Source of the DNA: Morchella semilibera
Lineage: Eukaryota > Ascomycota > Pezizomycetes > Pezizales > Morchellaceae
Length of the DNA: 64,000 bases
NCBI GenBank assembly: GCA_009192285.1
Contig: CM018606.1
Span: 1,044,081-1,108,080 of the forward strand
Reading direction: 5' to 3'
Below, in pieces: positions 12,187 through 22,801 of this stretch. A program made the position numbers and the translations under genes. Every line of letters begins with the position of its first letter. Position 1 is the first letter of the stretch. Under the pieces are notes generated by a model. It was not told where the DNA came from, did not search any database, and saw only the letters and a program-made list of their open reading frames with translations.

Positions 12187-12399
12187 ATCTCTTTGTCTTG
12201 AAATATTATTGATGGGATGAGGAGGAGTTGGGATGAGGCTACAATTGAGCTGGGGCTCTAGTGTTAAGCACAATATCTCACTCGCTCCAGGTTTGTGTAT
12301 ACCCTACCCTAACCCTTAGCTTCGCACGCACCCCTGGATCATACACCCTCAACCACAACCTCGAGGTATCATGGGTAGAGATACATGCGCCGTGGAAAA
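12187..12399. promoter_or_regulatory. Divergent promoter with telobox-like CCCTAACCC
   Basis: The 213 bp between two outward-facing start codons. It carries ACCCTACCCTAACCCTTA near 12301-12318, similar to the telomeric repeat complement and to telobox promoter elements. A regulatory role is inference. Confidence 0.4.
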
Positions 12400-13547
12400 A
12401 TGCTCCCTCCAGTCCCTGATGAGACGTTTAGTGCAAACCCACTTTTCAAGGCGCTATATGAGGACCTTACAACGAAGATCTTGAATCCGGAGGATCAGAC
12501 TACGAGGTCTACGGCAAGGAGCCATCATGCGCTTGACCAGGTGTGTGGGTACATGTAGCTATATAGCTATAGCTACATGTAGCTAGCTGCATAATCAGTT
12601 CACAGCACTGACAATTGCTTTGAACAGGAGCTTCGGACGCATCGCGCAGAGCTCGCCAAATCGCAGCTGTTACAGAGAGAATTGGAGACCGTGACCGCGG
12701 GTGCGGGGTCGTCGGGATTGCCAGACGAGGTACTGATATATATCTCATTAATTATGCTACCACGAAGGACCTCGATTGCTTACGCTAAAACAGCTCCAAG
12801 AGATAATAGACCTTGTTATCTCCCCACCACGCTCACTTGCAGACCTTACGCTTCTCTCTGCGTCCATTGACGACTTTCACGCCTCGCTGCCGCTGCTCGG
12901 AGATGCGGTCTCGAAATCACTCTCTACATCGGCGCTTGAGATTGCAAAGATTGCATATCCCGAAGGTACCTCTCCCCGCGCCCCCCATATCCTAACCGGA
13001 CGCTTCATAGCTAACTCCCGTAGACACGAATCCCCTCATTCTCGACTCCAAGGTTGACCTTCTCCCCGCCGACACCGCCCACCGACGCAAAACTCTTCTC
13101 CACACCGCAGAGGCCCTCGCGACTACCCGGGCTTCCATCACGGCACTGACGCTTCAACTACTCAGGGCCTATTCCACGCTTGCCTCGCTCGCGCTGGCCC
13201 ACACACACTCGGCCACACTACCGGCAGTGCAGAAAGCCGCACGGGCAAAGTCGGCACACTTATCGGTTGTGGCCAGCAGCATGGAGGGGAAACTAGGCGT
13301 CATGAAGTACGAGGCGCTGCAGGCAATCTATGATCCCGAGGCGGCAGATGCACTGGAAAATTACCGGATGCATCTGCATGACACGAACTCACGGCTGCTG
13401 GCAAGACAGCGGACGGTCGAGGAGGAGCTTAAGAGATATGAGAAGGCGGGAAGTGATATGAAGGGGTTGGTGGAGAGATACGGCGCTATCGTGCGGAGTA
13501 TCGAGTCGGTTACAAGGGATATTAGAAAACTTGGTGGAAAGGTCTGA
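12400..13547 (+). CDS. HAUS augmin-like complex subunit 4 homologue, four exons
   Basis: Exons 12400-12540, 12628-12729, 12794-12965, 13024-13547; phases consistent, 312 residues. HAUS4 belongs to the augmin complex, which recruits gamma-tubulin to existing microtubules in the spindle. The N-terminal NPLFKALYEDLTTKIL resembles the conserved first helix of HAUS4. The C-terminal half, EGKLGVMKYEALQAIYDPE then YRMHLHDTNSRLL...LKRYEKAGSDMKGLVERYGAIV, follows the spacing of human HAUS4 (from memory). The protein is helical and coiled-coil throughout. An in-frame ATG at 12385 would add five residues; 12400 has the better context (A at -3). A different coiled-coil family cannot be excluded by eye. 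Confidence 0.65.
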
Positions 13548-14750
13548 TCACCCAATTACAATTACTTTTAGGATAGTTACACGACCAACCCTCACAGTTT
13601 CCCAATCACAATTTGTCACTCGACCTTCTCTATACTCAGTCGCGTTAGTGAAGCAGGGTTTCTGCTTATTGCCCTTGCGTTATACTCGACATTTAATATA
13701 ATGCATACCTACCGTATTAAAAAAAAAAAAAATTTGACGGCCAACCGATTGTTGGGGGGAGCACGTGATTATGTCGCGGTCTAGAACTTAACCTGAACCC
13801 CACTACCACTCGAGGTGGGTGCTCCAATTTTTACATGTTTGGCCCTGAGGCGGAGGGAGGGCCGTTCCAATGGATTGATAACAGGTTTTATTTATTTATT
13901 TATTTTTTTTCCGAAAGTTTGAGAGGAGTTCGATCGTGTGATCCCCCCCCCCTCACCCTCCAGTACCTGTTTGATGTCTGAGATCAGGAGGGAGGGAGGG
14001 TAGAAATCCACCCGGGTGGTTTCTGTCTATCTGCGTGAATTTCCCCTCGCTATGACAGCCCTGTGAATTAAGATAGGAAGCTGGGGCGCCCCTCCCCCTC
14101 GATCCTCTCCCCCTCCCCCTCCCCCCTTTCCCCCCCCGGGTGAATTTAAGGCATCCATACTAGGTATCTACACGTAATAGTGCAAATACTTGTCACAGCT
14201 GGCATGTGGCTTCGTTTTATGTATGTATGTATATAGCAATAATATTGGTTTTATACAGACGGTGTTGGCTGTAGAAGGCTCCGGTCTCTTCCTTTAAAGG
14301 GTCCGTATAGACTGAGGTTTTGCAATATGCAACCCGATTAATCAACACTGGCGGGTATGCAAATGCAGACAAGGGAGGGAGGGAATTCCCGCCTGAGACG
14401 ACGTGCTTCTGATACAGCATGAGCTACCAACTCTCCTATCCCCACGCACACGCATGCACGCACACTCCCTCTCTCCCTCTCCCTCCCCCCCCCAGCCTAA
14501 CCAAGTCAGAAGACCGGGGAGATCAGTAGAGATCGGGGTACGGGTCAACCGGCCATAGTCGATTCCAGACAATCTTAGATTAGTATTTTTTTTTCTTTCA
14601 CAAAATATAACCATTACCAATTCCCCACCCACAAAACCCGCAAACCCACAACCCACAACCCACAATCATCACATCACATCTACTGTTTATTTCCCCACAA
14701 TAGCGAAAAAAAAAAAGAAAAAAGAAAAAAAAAAAAGAAAAAGACTTATC
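13548..14750. other. Intergenic spacer with low-complexity tracts
   Basis: No gene recognised. It contains a 13-base A run near 13719, a TTTA repeat near 13890, C-rich blocks near 13940 and 14090-14135, and an A-rich stretch at 14705-14743 directly before the next ATG, typical of a fungal 5' leader. Confidence 0.6.
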
Positions 14751-15675
14751 ATGTCCCCTCTCCCGCCACAACCGGCCCGCACTGGCAGCAGTGGCTCAAG
14801 ACGTACTCCCAGGCCGTCGTCCACAGGCAGTGACTCGTTACACATAGACGTGTACACCATCAGTAGATTCAAGGCACGGATGGAGGAGAAGAGCACGAAG
14901 CTGTCAAAGGAGGAGAAGGCCGCCAAGGCCAAAGCCAAGGCCGAGAAAGCCCTAAAGGTAAAGCTCGAGGAGGAGAGGGACGAGGAGCAGCAGCAGCGAC
15001 AGCAGCTCAAGGACGGAATAGAGGATGCACCGCCGTCGCCAAAGCCCAAACCGAGGAAGCGGGCCGCGAAGAAAAGTCAGCCAGTGTCGTATGAGTTTTG
15101 GAAGGTGTACTGGGAGGACGGATGTGCGGAGTTTCTTGAAAGAGGTATGCTCTCGACTGAGAATGCTGGTGTTCTTCCTTTGTGTAACTCATGGTTTTAG
15201 ACAGAATAGAGATAATGCAGCGGTTATTGTTGGAAAGCGCGTACCATGCGAACCTCCATGCAAACTACTATGCCGAGCAGAATCTCCTGGCGAGCCAGGG
15301 CTACTGCCACCAGCCTTATTGCCATGAGCCCGAAGTGAAAACCGAGCTGTTCAGTGAGTCTCCTTCCTTCTGGTAAACGGTGCTAGGGTTAGCTAACATG
15401 AAGAAGAAACAGAAGTATCAGCATGCGACACTTACATGATGCTAGACAGCATAAACTACTACAACGGGGACATGATGGCCACGCCGCCACCACCACCACC
15501 ACCACCACCACCACCACCACCAACACCAGACTACGGCCAGAACCCGCTCAATGTATTGTATAATGCCGATGAACAGACGTGGGGCGGTTTCGACTGCCAG
15601 TGGGGTTATGATTCATACTCATGGCCCGTCCGGCAGGAAGACAGAACGGGGTTTTATCAAGGAGTCTACTCCTAA
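14751..15675 (+). CDS. Unknown protein with charged helix and polyproline run, three exons
   Basis: Exons 14751-15144, 15201-15353, 15446-15675; phases consistent, 258 residues. Not recognised. Ser/Pro/Arg-rich start, then a long charged helix (residues about 45-85, Lys/Ala/Glu repeats), a basic patch (KPKPRKRAAKKSQ), and a compact segment SYEFWKVYWEDGCAEFLER-DRIEIMQRLLLES spanning the first intron that looks like a small helical domain. The third exon holds a run of about 15 prolines from a CCA microsatellite, then Tyr/Trp-rich residues (WGGFDCQWGYDSYSW). The basic patch suggests a nuclear protein; that is inference. The start ATG follows an A-rich leader. Confidence 0.7.
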
Positions 15676-16088
15676 CAAAAAAAAAGTTCATTGGAAAACA
15701 GAGTGTAGACGCCTTAGTAATATATATACTACTTGTAACCCATGTGCTCTTTATTTAATACGTCCTGGACATAACATATATCAGCTGGGCTTGGGGGGAG
15801 GGGGGAGGAGGAGGATATCGGGATGTATACATACATACATATATACTTTATGTACACAAGCTTTTCTTTTTCATAATAAATACCGTCTTGTTTCTTTCGT
15901 ATGCATTAAAAGAGAGAGAGAGAGAGAGAGAGGCGAAGTGTGTGGTCCACGAAGCTGTTCGAGGGGAGGTTTTCATATTCATGCAGACCGCTCATATTCG
16001 GTCTCTCGTGGATTAATATCACTGATAATACATGTCTAACCACGCACCAGTAACTATAGCAAGAGGAAGAAGGAGAGGCAGAAGAAGA

Positions 16089-16122
<34 letters not shown>

Positions 16123-16211
16123 ATAGTAGTAGTAGTAGTAGTAGAGGAAGAAGAAGAGAAGAGAAGAGAAGAGAACCCGAACCTAAACAAATATCTACAA
16201 CCCCCCCCCTC
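15676..16211. repeat. Intergenic spacer with AG and AGT microsatellites
   Basis: Holds an (AG)n tract at about 15910-15932 and an (AGT)n/(AAG)n tract at about 16080-16143, plus AGAAG repeats to 16172. No gene is seen. It separates the 3' ends of two convergent genes. Confidence 0.8.
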
Positions 16212-17928
16212 CTAATCCTCCCTCTTCACCCTCTCCTCCTCCCCCATCTCCTCATCCTCCACCTCCAACTCCGGGTCGACCCTATCCCCCAAATGCCCAT
16301 CCTCCAAGAACCTGACGCCCCTCAGGCCCTCAGGCATATACTCCTGCTTGACCCTCCCGTCCACATAGTCGGGGTTATACTTATACCCCACCCCGCACCC
16401 AACACCCCTCATCAGGTCCGTAACCCCATTCCTCAAATGCAAAGGCACCGGCTCCCCCCTCGCCGCGCCCTCAACAGCATCCATGGCCCTCCCCAGCGCG
16501 CGATACACCCTAACACTCTTCGGCGCCTCGGCGAGGGCCACCGCGCAGTGCGCCAAGTTGATTCGGGCCTCCGGGAGGCCCACAGCCTGGACTGCAGCAA
16601 CGGTAGCCGTCGCCAGCGGCAGCATGGCGTTATCGGCCAGGCCCACGTCCTCGGACGCAATGACGACCATTCGGCGGGCGATGTAGAGCGGGTCCTCGCC
16701 TGCGGCGAGCATGCGGGCGAGCCAGAAGAGGGCGGCGTCGGGCGCGGAGCCGCGCACGCTCTTGTGGAAGGCGCTGATGGCGTCGTAGTGGGCGTCGCCG
16801 GCGCGGTCGTACGGGTGCGTCACGGCCGTGTGGGAGAGCGCTGTTTGGAGGGTGTCGGCGGTGGCGTGGGGGCGGGCGGCGAGCGCGAGCGCCGACTCGA
16901 GGAGGTTGAGGGCGTTGCGGGCGTCGCCGGAGGAGGCGGTGGCAATGTGTGTTAGGAGCGTGGGGGTGATGAGGGGTGGGGCGGGCGTGGGGAGGGTGCT
17001 TAGGGCGCGGGTGAGGATTGTGGTGATGGCCGAGGGGGTCAGCGGGGTGAAGGTGAAGGTGCGTAGGCGGGAGAGCAGCGCGGATTGGATCCTGAAGGAG
17101 GGGTTTCTACAGGGTGCGTACAGGTTAGCTTGTTGGGGGCGCGGGGGGGAGGGCGAGGGCGTACTCTGTCGTTGCGCCGATCCTGTAAGAGACCCCAGAT
17201 GTCAATGATCACAATCCATGATTTCCGTACGGGGACGAAAAGAGAACTCACAACACAATATGGCCACTCTCCACCGCCGGCAAAAACACATCCTGCTGCG
17301 TCTTCGAGAACCTACCCCACATCAGCACTCCACTCCACAGTCACCCCCCAACAACCACCCACCTATGCAGCTCATCACAGAACAGCACCGTCCTCCTCCC
17401 AGTAAGCGCCAGCTCACTCCTCGCCTCAGCCAACACCTTCTTAACCTCCGCGACGCCCGCCGTCGCCGCCGACATCTCCACGAATCGCCCGCGCGCCACA
17501 CGCGCAGCCAGGACCCTCGCCACGGTCGTCTTCCCGCACCCGGGCCCGCCCCACAGCAACATACTCGGGAGCGCGTCGACGGCAGCGTCGACGACGGCGC
17601 GCAGCGCCCCCGCCGGGCCCAGCAGCTGCGGCTGCCCGGCGACGTCGTCCAGGCTGGTGGGCCGCATGCGTTCCGCCAGGGGCACATGTGTGTGTTTTGG
17701 GCGCTTTGGGGGCGGCGGCGAGTGCGGCGGCGGCGGCGGCGACGGGCGCCTGGCGGCCCGGGGGAGGCTGAACGAGGACTTGCGCTGGAAGATTAGTGCC
17801 ACGGGCTTTGTGGTGGTGGGCGTGGTGGGCGGCGGGGGCGTGGGGTGCCCGGTGGTGCAGTTTGAGTCGAGGTGCGTGTTGATGGAGGACATGGGGATCT
17901 CCTTTGTGCAGACGGGGCATTGCACCAT
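16212..17928 (-). CDS. MGS1: AAA+ ATPase Mgs1/WRNIP1, four exons including an 18-nt exon
   Basis: Complement of 17363-17928, 17252-17311, 17165-17182, 16212-17106; phases consistent, 512 residues. Mgs1/WRNIP1 acts at stalled replication forks and binds ubiquitinated PCNA. Seen: an N-terminal UBZ4 zinc finger (CPVC...H...C, residues about 4-25), a Pro-rich linker, Walker A GGPGCGKTT, Walker B LFCDELHRF, sensor 1 IGATTENPSF, arginine-finger region SALLSRLRTFTF, then the MgsA C-terminal domain (DAISAFHKSVRGSAPDAALFWLARML, EDPLYIARRMVVIASEDVGLAD, NLAHCAVALAEAPKS) and an acidic tail. The ATG at 17928 sits just before the zinc finger in a strong context. The IGATTE part of sensor 1 lies on a tiny exon, 17165-17182. 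Confidence 0.93.
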
Positions 17929-18632
17929 GGCTGGCGCTGCAGGTGCGTGTGGGGCACAGGACGGGTATGCAGGCAAGGATCTTCAGGACGCGTCTGGGTG
18001 GGTGGCCCCACGCGTGACTGAAACAATGGGCATGGTCAGTTTGACTGATCGGCGTGTGCGCGGGCAGCTTGGGTACTCACCTCCGGGTCTGGCTGTGTGT
18101 GTACGGTAATGGTGGTGGTGATGGTGGTGATGTGCTGCTGTTGGTGTTTATGTTTGGAGAGGGAAGGGAGGGGGGAAGGGAGAAGGGGGGGGTATATGCA
18201 GCCACAGCTATAGTTGTAGCTATAAGTAGCTCTGCTATGATAACGCCCGCACAGCTAAGAAAGTATATATGTAATTAACTTGGCGCCCCGATCATTGACA
18301 TGCGGTCGGGGGAATGTCCACGGGCCGGGTAATTGAATTCCTGCTCTGGCCACCGGCAAGCGAAACGGGAACGGGGTCAGGGCAAGGGGTTTGGTTTGGT
18401 TTGGTGGGCAGGGAGCTAGTGCGGATTGGGAGGTAATTAGTAGCAGCGGTAATTAGTAGCCTGTGGGTGGTGGAATAAATATTAGTAGAAAGCACATGTA
18501 TTATAGGCTGGCAGAAATAAATCTAGACGTCAATCTGAACTAAAACTCAAGACATTACTACTATTCACTATCTACGTCTCCCTAATCATACAAAAAAAAA
18601 AAAGAAAAATAATAGTAAACAAAATAGAAATC
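17929..18632. other. Intergenic spacer upstream of MGS1
   Basis: GC-rich near MGS1 with GGT/TGG-type low complexity (18105-18145), then AT-rich. No gene or RNA recognised. Confidence 0.6.
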
Positions 18633-19976
18633 CTATGCCTCAATCTCCATTGGCACGACCCCCACCCCCTCCCCGGCCCCCACCTCCTGCACCATCACCC
18701 CCTGCGGCCTAAATACCCTCCCCACAGGCCCCTCCAACCAGCTCTCGGGCACGCCCACGCGAACGCCGTCCTTATCGCTCACCCATCTGACCATCTTTGG
18801 CGGTGGGGGCGCCTCGGCCGCTGCGTCGCCTCCAGGGCCCGCCGCTGTTGCCGCCTCGTTCGGCGTGGCATCGCCCGTCTGGCGTCCCTGAGACTTGCGC
18901 ATCTTTGGCGTCTGCTTCTTGAGTAGCTTGTTGATGGTGTCCATCTTCTCCTCCTCGAGCCGCTGGTCCGTCAGGTTCTTGCGGCGCCGCGCCATCTCGG
19001 CGCGTTTGAGGGCTTGCTCGTCGGCCGTGAGCGGGATGGCTTTGGCGGCGCTGGGGCGCTCTGTGTGTGTGTTAGTGGGCAAGGGAGAGGAAGAAGAGGA
19101 GGAGGAAGGAAAGACATACCGATGCCTGCCGGCAGCTCCAGGAGGTCCGCGCTGTATACCTCGTCCAGCTTACTCTTCTGCCTCTTTGTCAACCTACTCA
19201 TATCCGGTGTTCCCCCCCTACTCCCATACTCTGGCGACCCGTCCTCATCGTCCTCGTCGCCCATTTCCTCATCGTCCGTCTCGCCCTCGGCATCCTCATC
19301 ATTCAGTCCGTCGTCCTCCTCCTCCTCCTCCTCCTCCTCCTCCTCCACCTCCACCTCCTCGCCCTCCGCGTCCTCATCCTCAACCTCGACCTCCTCGCCC
19401 TCGGCGTCAACCTCGTCGTCGTCCTCCCCCTCCGCGTCGACATCCTCGTCGCTGCTGGCCGGCGACAGTGCAGCCTTCCCCGCCAACCTTCAACGTCAGC
19501 TTTATGCCGCCGTTGTTGCTGCTGGAGGCCTTCCCCTTCCCCTTGCCGCGCACGGTGATGGTGTCCTCGACGGGCGGCGCGTTGGAAACCTTTGACAGGC
19601 CGCTCTTGCGCGTAACCTTCCGTCCGCGCGCAGCGGCGGGGGTGGGCGCCGAGTCCGAGTCCTCGTATATATAACTGTGTCCCCATCAGCTCACCTCTCC
19701 CCTATACTATGGGAGAAACAAACCTGTCCTCCCGTTCCTCTGGACTCTCCTCGCTCTCCTCCTCCTCCTCGTCTTCATCCTCGTCTTCATCATCCTCGTC
19801 GTCCTCGTCGTCCTCGTCGTCGGCGTTGGGCTGCGTCATGCTCTCCTCCTCGAGGTCGCTGAGCTCGCTTTCGCTGGTCTCGTCGGAGGAGGGGGTGGAG
19901 CGGCGGGTGCGTTTCGTTGAGGGGCGGGGCGAGGGGGGGGGTCTGAGGAGCGTTTTTTTGTTGCGCGGGAGGCCAT
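18633..19976 (-). CDS. IES2: INO80 complex subunit Ies2 (PAPA-1 domain), frame broken by two homopolymer indels
   Basis: Complement of 19724-19976, 19120-19674, 18633-19060. Ies2 is a subunit of the INO80 chromatin remodeller. The PAPA-1-like segment is clear (LTADEQALKRAEMARRRKNL, then LEEEKMDTINKLLKKQ), and the C-terminal region has KMVRWVSDKDGVRVGVPESW. Upstream are SGLSKVSNAPPVEDTITVRG, GGIKLTLKV and a long Asp/Glu-rich region. Two single-base problems interrupt the frame. The C run in exon 1 (plus-strand G run 19933-19941) needs one more base. The G run in exon 2 (plus-strand C run 19478-19481) needs one fewer. With both adjustments all phases close on 411 codons. Sequence error is likelier than decay because everything else is preserved. 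Confidence 0.8.
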
Positions 19977-20483
19977 TGCTGGTTTTGGTTGTGGGTGGGG
20001 GTTTTGTTGTGGGGTGAGGGTTTCAATGGAGGGAGGGAGAGTTGTTGTAAGTAGTGTAAATAGTTGTATGTAAGTAGAGGCACCGCCACAGACAGTGGCT
20101 GGTGAGCAGACACCGCCACGCTCTGCTGGCAGAAGGAGAAAGAGGAGCCGAGAGATGCAATTGGCTGTGGGAGAGAGAAGACAACCAGAGAGCCACAGAG
20201 AGAGAGTGAGAGAGACCACAGACAGAGACTCAGACTGAGAGACCACACAGCCAGGCCACAGAGCAGAGACAGCCACAGAGAAAAGACACACACACTGTAG
20301 TAGTACTCTACTGTGCTCTATTGTACTCGCTCTATTGTACTCTCCTCCCCAACCCGTGAAAGAAGTTGCCGAGGCTGTCCCGGTATCACGTTTACACAAC
20401 AACAACCTTTTAGCTACCGTCTACACAACACAACTAAACCACAACCACAACCACAACCACAACTACAACTATCATCCACCACA
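19977..20483. promoter_or_regulatory. Divergent intergenic region between IES2 and PEX33-like
   Basis: The two start codons face away from each other across 507 bp. It contains AGAGA/CACAGA-rich low complexity (20140-20290) and CAACCA/ACAACC repeats just before the PEX33 start (20400-20480). No further gene. Confidence 0.55.
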
Positions 20484-21852
20484 ATGCCCTCCGACAGCTC
20501 CACCCCCCACCACACACCCCCCCCGAGCTCCCCGCCGGCCTGGCAATCGTCCACTCCAGCCCCCCCGGCACCCCAAAGGCCAGGGAACCACCCTCCCCCG
20601 CCCCAATGACCCGCGCCGAGCTGCTCGACAGCGCCGAAAAGTTCCTCCGCAGCGCCCCAATCATGAATGCCCCGCTGAAGGAGAAGCTGGACTTTCTGCA
20701 CACAAAGGGGCTGACGCGCGAGGAGATTGAGGCGCTGATGGAGAAGCTGGCCGAGGGCACCATGGTCCTGCGGGAGACGGGTAAGGGGAAGAAGAAGGAG
20801 GAGGGTGGGAAGAAGAGGGAGGATGAAGGCGGAAGGAAGAAGGGGGAGGATAAGGGGAAGGGGAAGGAGGTAGGTTTTGTTGATTGATTGGTTGATTGTG
20901 TGGTGGTGGGAGTATGTAGTGGGTGGTACGGATAGGAGCTAACATTCCATACCACAGCTTGTCAAGGCCGGCCCCAGCACCACCTCCACCGCCCTCGTCC
21001 CCTCCAAGCCCGCCCCCCCTTCCTCATCCGCCAGCAACAGCACCACAACCACCCCCGCCCCCGTCGCCCCAATCGTCACCTACCCCGAGTTCCTCACCCC
21101 CGCCCCACCCGCCCCCCCAGCACCCCTAACCTTCAAAACCCTCGGCAAATCACTCTACTTCGCCACCGGCGCCGCGGCGACCATCTACGGCGCCAACAAG
21201 TTCGTCCTCTCCCCCATGTACGACGCCCTCACCGCCGCACGCCTCGACCTCGCCTCCACAGCACTCACCAACCTCACCACGCTCAACACCCGCCTCACGG
21301 AGCTCCTCCCCGCCGGCGCAACGCCCAAAGCGCGCACCGCCGCCGACGACAGCGACAGCGACACCAGCGACCCCGGCGAACTCTTCCACGTGGACGCGAG
21401 CACGCAGACGAGCGCAGACCTGGCCGCAGACCTCGGCGGCGACAGCGCCGAGCTGTCCCCCGACGGGAAGCTGGAGCGGCTGGGCGCACAGCTGCAGACG
21501 CTTGTCGAGAGCCACAGCGACGGCACCGACAACGAGCTCACGTTCGCGCTCGAGGACCTCACAAGCTACCTCGAGACGCTGACGTACGAGTGGCCCGGCG
21601 CAAACATATACACCAGCCCGTACGGCGGCTATGGCGGCGGCGCGGGCGGCGCCGGCGTCGGCGGAAAGGACAAGGACAAGGACGACCCCGTGGCAAAGGT
21701 CAAGGCCGAGATCAGGAGCGTCAAGGGCGTGCTGTTGAATAGGTATGTGGCTGTTCTCTCCGAGGGGTTGTGGGACGGGCGCAGGGGGCGTGCATGAGCT
21801 GGTGGCTGATTCGGGGGGTGGGTGTAGTAAGAATTTCCCGGCGAGCAGATAG
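20484..21852 (+). CDS. PEX33: Pex14/Pex17-like peroxisomal docking peroxin (Pex33-type), three exons
   Basis: Exons 20484-20869, 20958-21742, 21828-21852. Component of the peroxisomal matrix-protein docking complex. Seen: a Pex14-type N-terminal domain (RAELLDSAEKFLRSAP, PLKEKLDFLHTKGLTREEI), a Lys/Glu linker, then the Pex17/Pex33-type block: TYPEFLTPAPP, a membrane segment SLYFATGAAATIYGANKF, LSPMYDALTAARLDLASTAL and the terminal KNFPASR. The first ATG (20484) is in another frame. One extra C in the run at 20517-20524 would join it to the Pex14 domain (HHTPPPELPAGLAIVHSSPP), giving a continuous model. Without it, translation could only start at the ATG at 20606. The remaining phases are consistent. 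Confidence 0.82.
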
Positions 21853-22801
21853 GTGCGGCGAGGGTTGAGGTGTGCAGGTGGGGTTTGTTGGTAGGGGGTG
21901 GGGGTTTGTTGGTAAGGGGGGGAGGGGGGTGTATGATAGATTTCTTGCTCTCTCGTGCGTTTATTTTATATTTTTTATATATCTTTTTTTTATAGTAACG
22001 GAATGACATGTTTTTTAACAAATAAATTGTTGGGGGCGCGGGGGATGTCTAATCTTCATGTAGTGATTTCTCTAATTTCAATCTCTCTTTTTTGCATTAT
22101 TGCATCGCGACTGAAGCCATCTGTTCTGTCCCCACACCACAACACACCACACCCATGAGAAGCACCTTGATAGATAATGGGTAGTCCGCGTAGAAGATGA
22201 ATGGCACTGTTTCTCACCCCCCTGGCTAGCTTTACCTCTACCTCTGAGGGGAGGGCGGGGCGGGGGTGTATTTAAAGAGCGACAGACTCGGGGCCATAAC
22301 TACGTACTCAAGATTATGTACATGGACTCACCACACCCGCAGCTGCAAACTACATAACACATATACCACCGCCCATTCCGCAGACCATGCGGGTGACGTT
22401 GGCGATCATTGGCCCTGCATGCCGGTGTGTCCTCCCCCGGCCGGCCACCACACCACCGGATGCGTACTCTACCACTAGCTGGCAGGTATAACGACATATC
22501 TATTGTCAAGGCTACATGTAGTTAATTGTAATGTTACATACTTGTCACTCCCGACCTTGTGCCTCAAAGCCTCACGAACGTGCACACCGGCAGGACCAAT
22601 GATCGCCAACGCCCGAGTGATATTCCCTGAACCAGACCAGAGCAGACTAACAATCCTTGGCACTCACGTGCCCCCAGCAACATTAGCAAGGTAAAGAAAA
22701 AAAAAAAAAAGTCTCCAACCCCCCCCCCGGGCGGGCCCCACTACTCGCCCCCCCAAACCCTCACCTCTCCGTCAAAAAAAAAAACACCCCTCACACGACA
22801 A
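21853..22801. other. Intergenic spacer with an inverted duplication
   Basis: No gene. About 35 bp at 22395-22430 and 22581-22612 are inverted copies (core GTTGGCGATCATTGG). Poly-A and poly-C tracts precede the RRG9 start. Confidence 0.6.

Noticed and set aside
16032-16955. Long plus-strand ORF of 307 codons over MGS1
   Set aside because: Antisense shadow of MGS1 with low-complexity Ser/Arg/Pro translation; the minus strand carries the conserved AAA+ domain.
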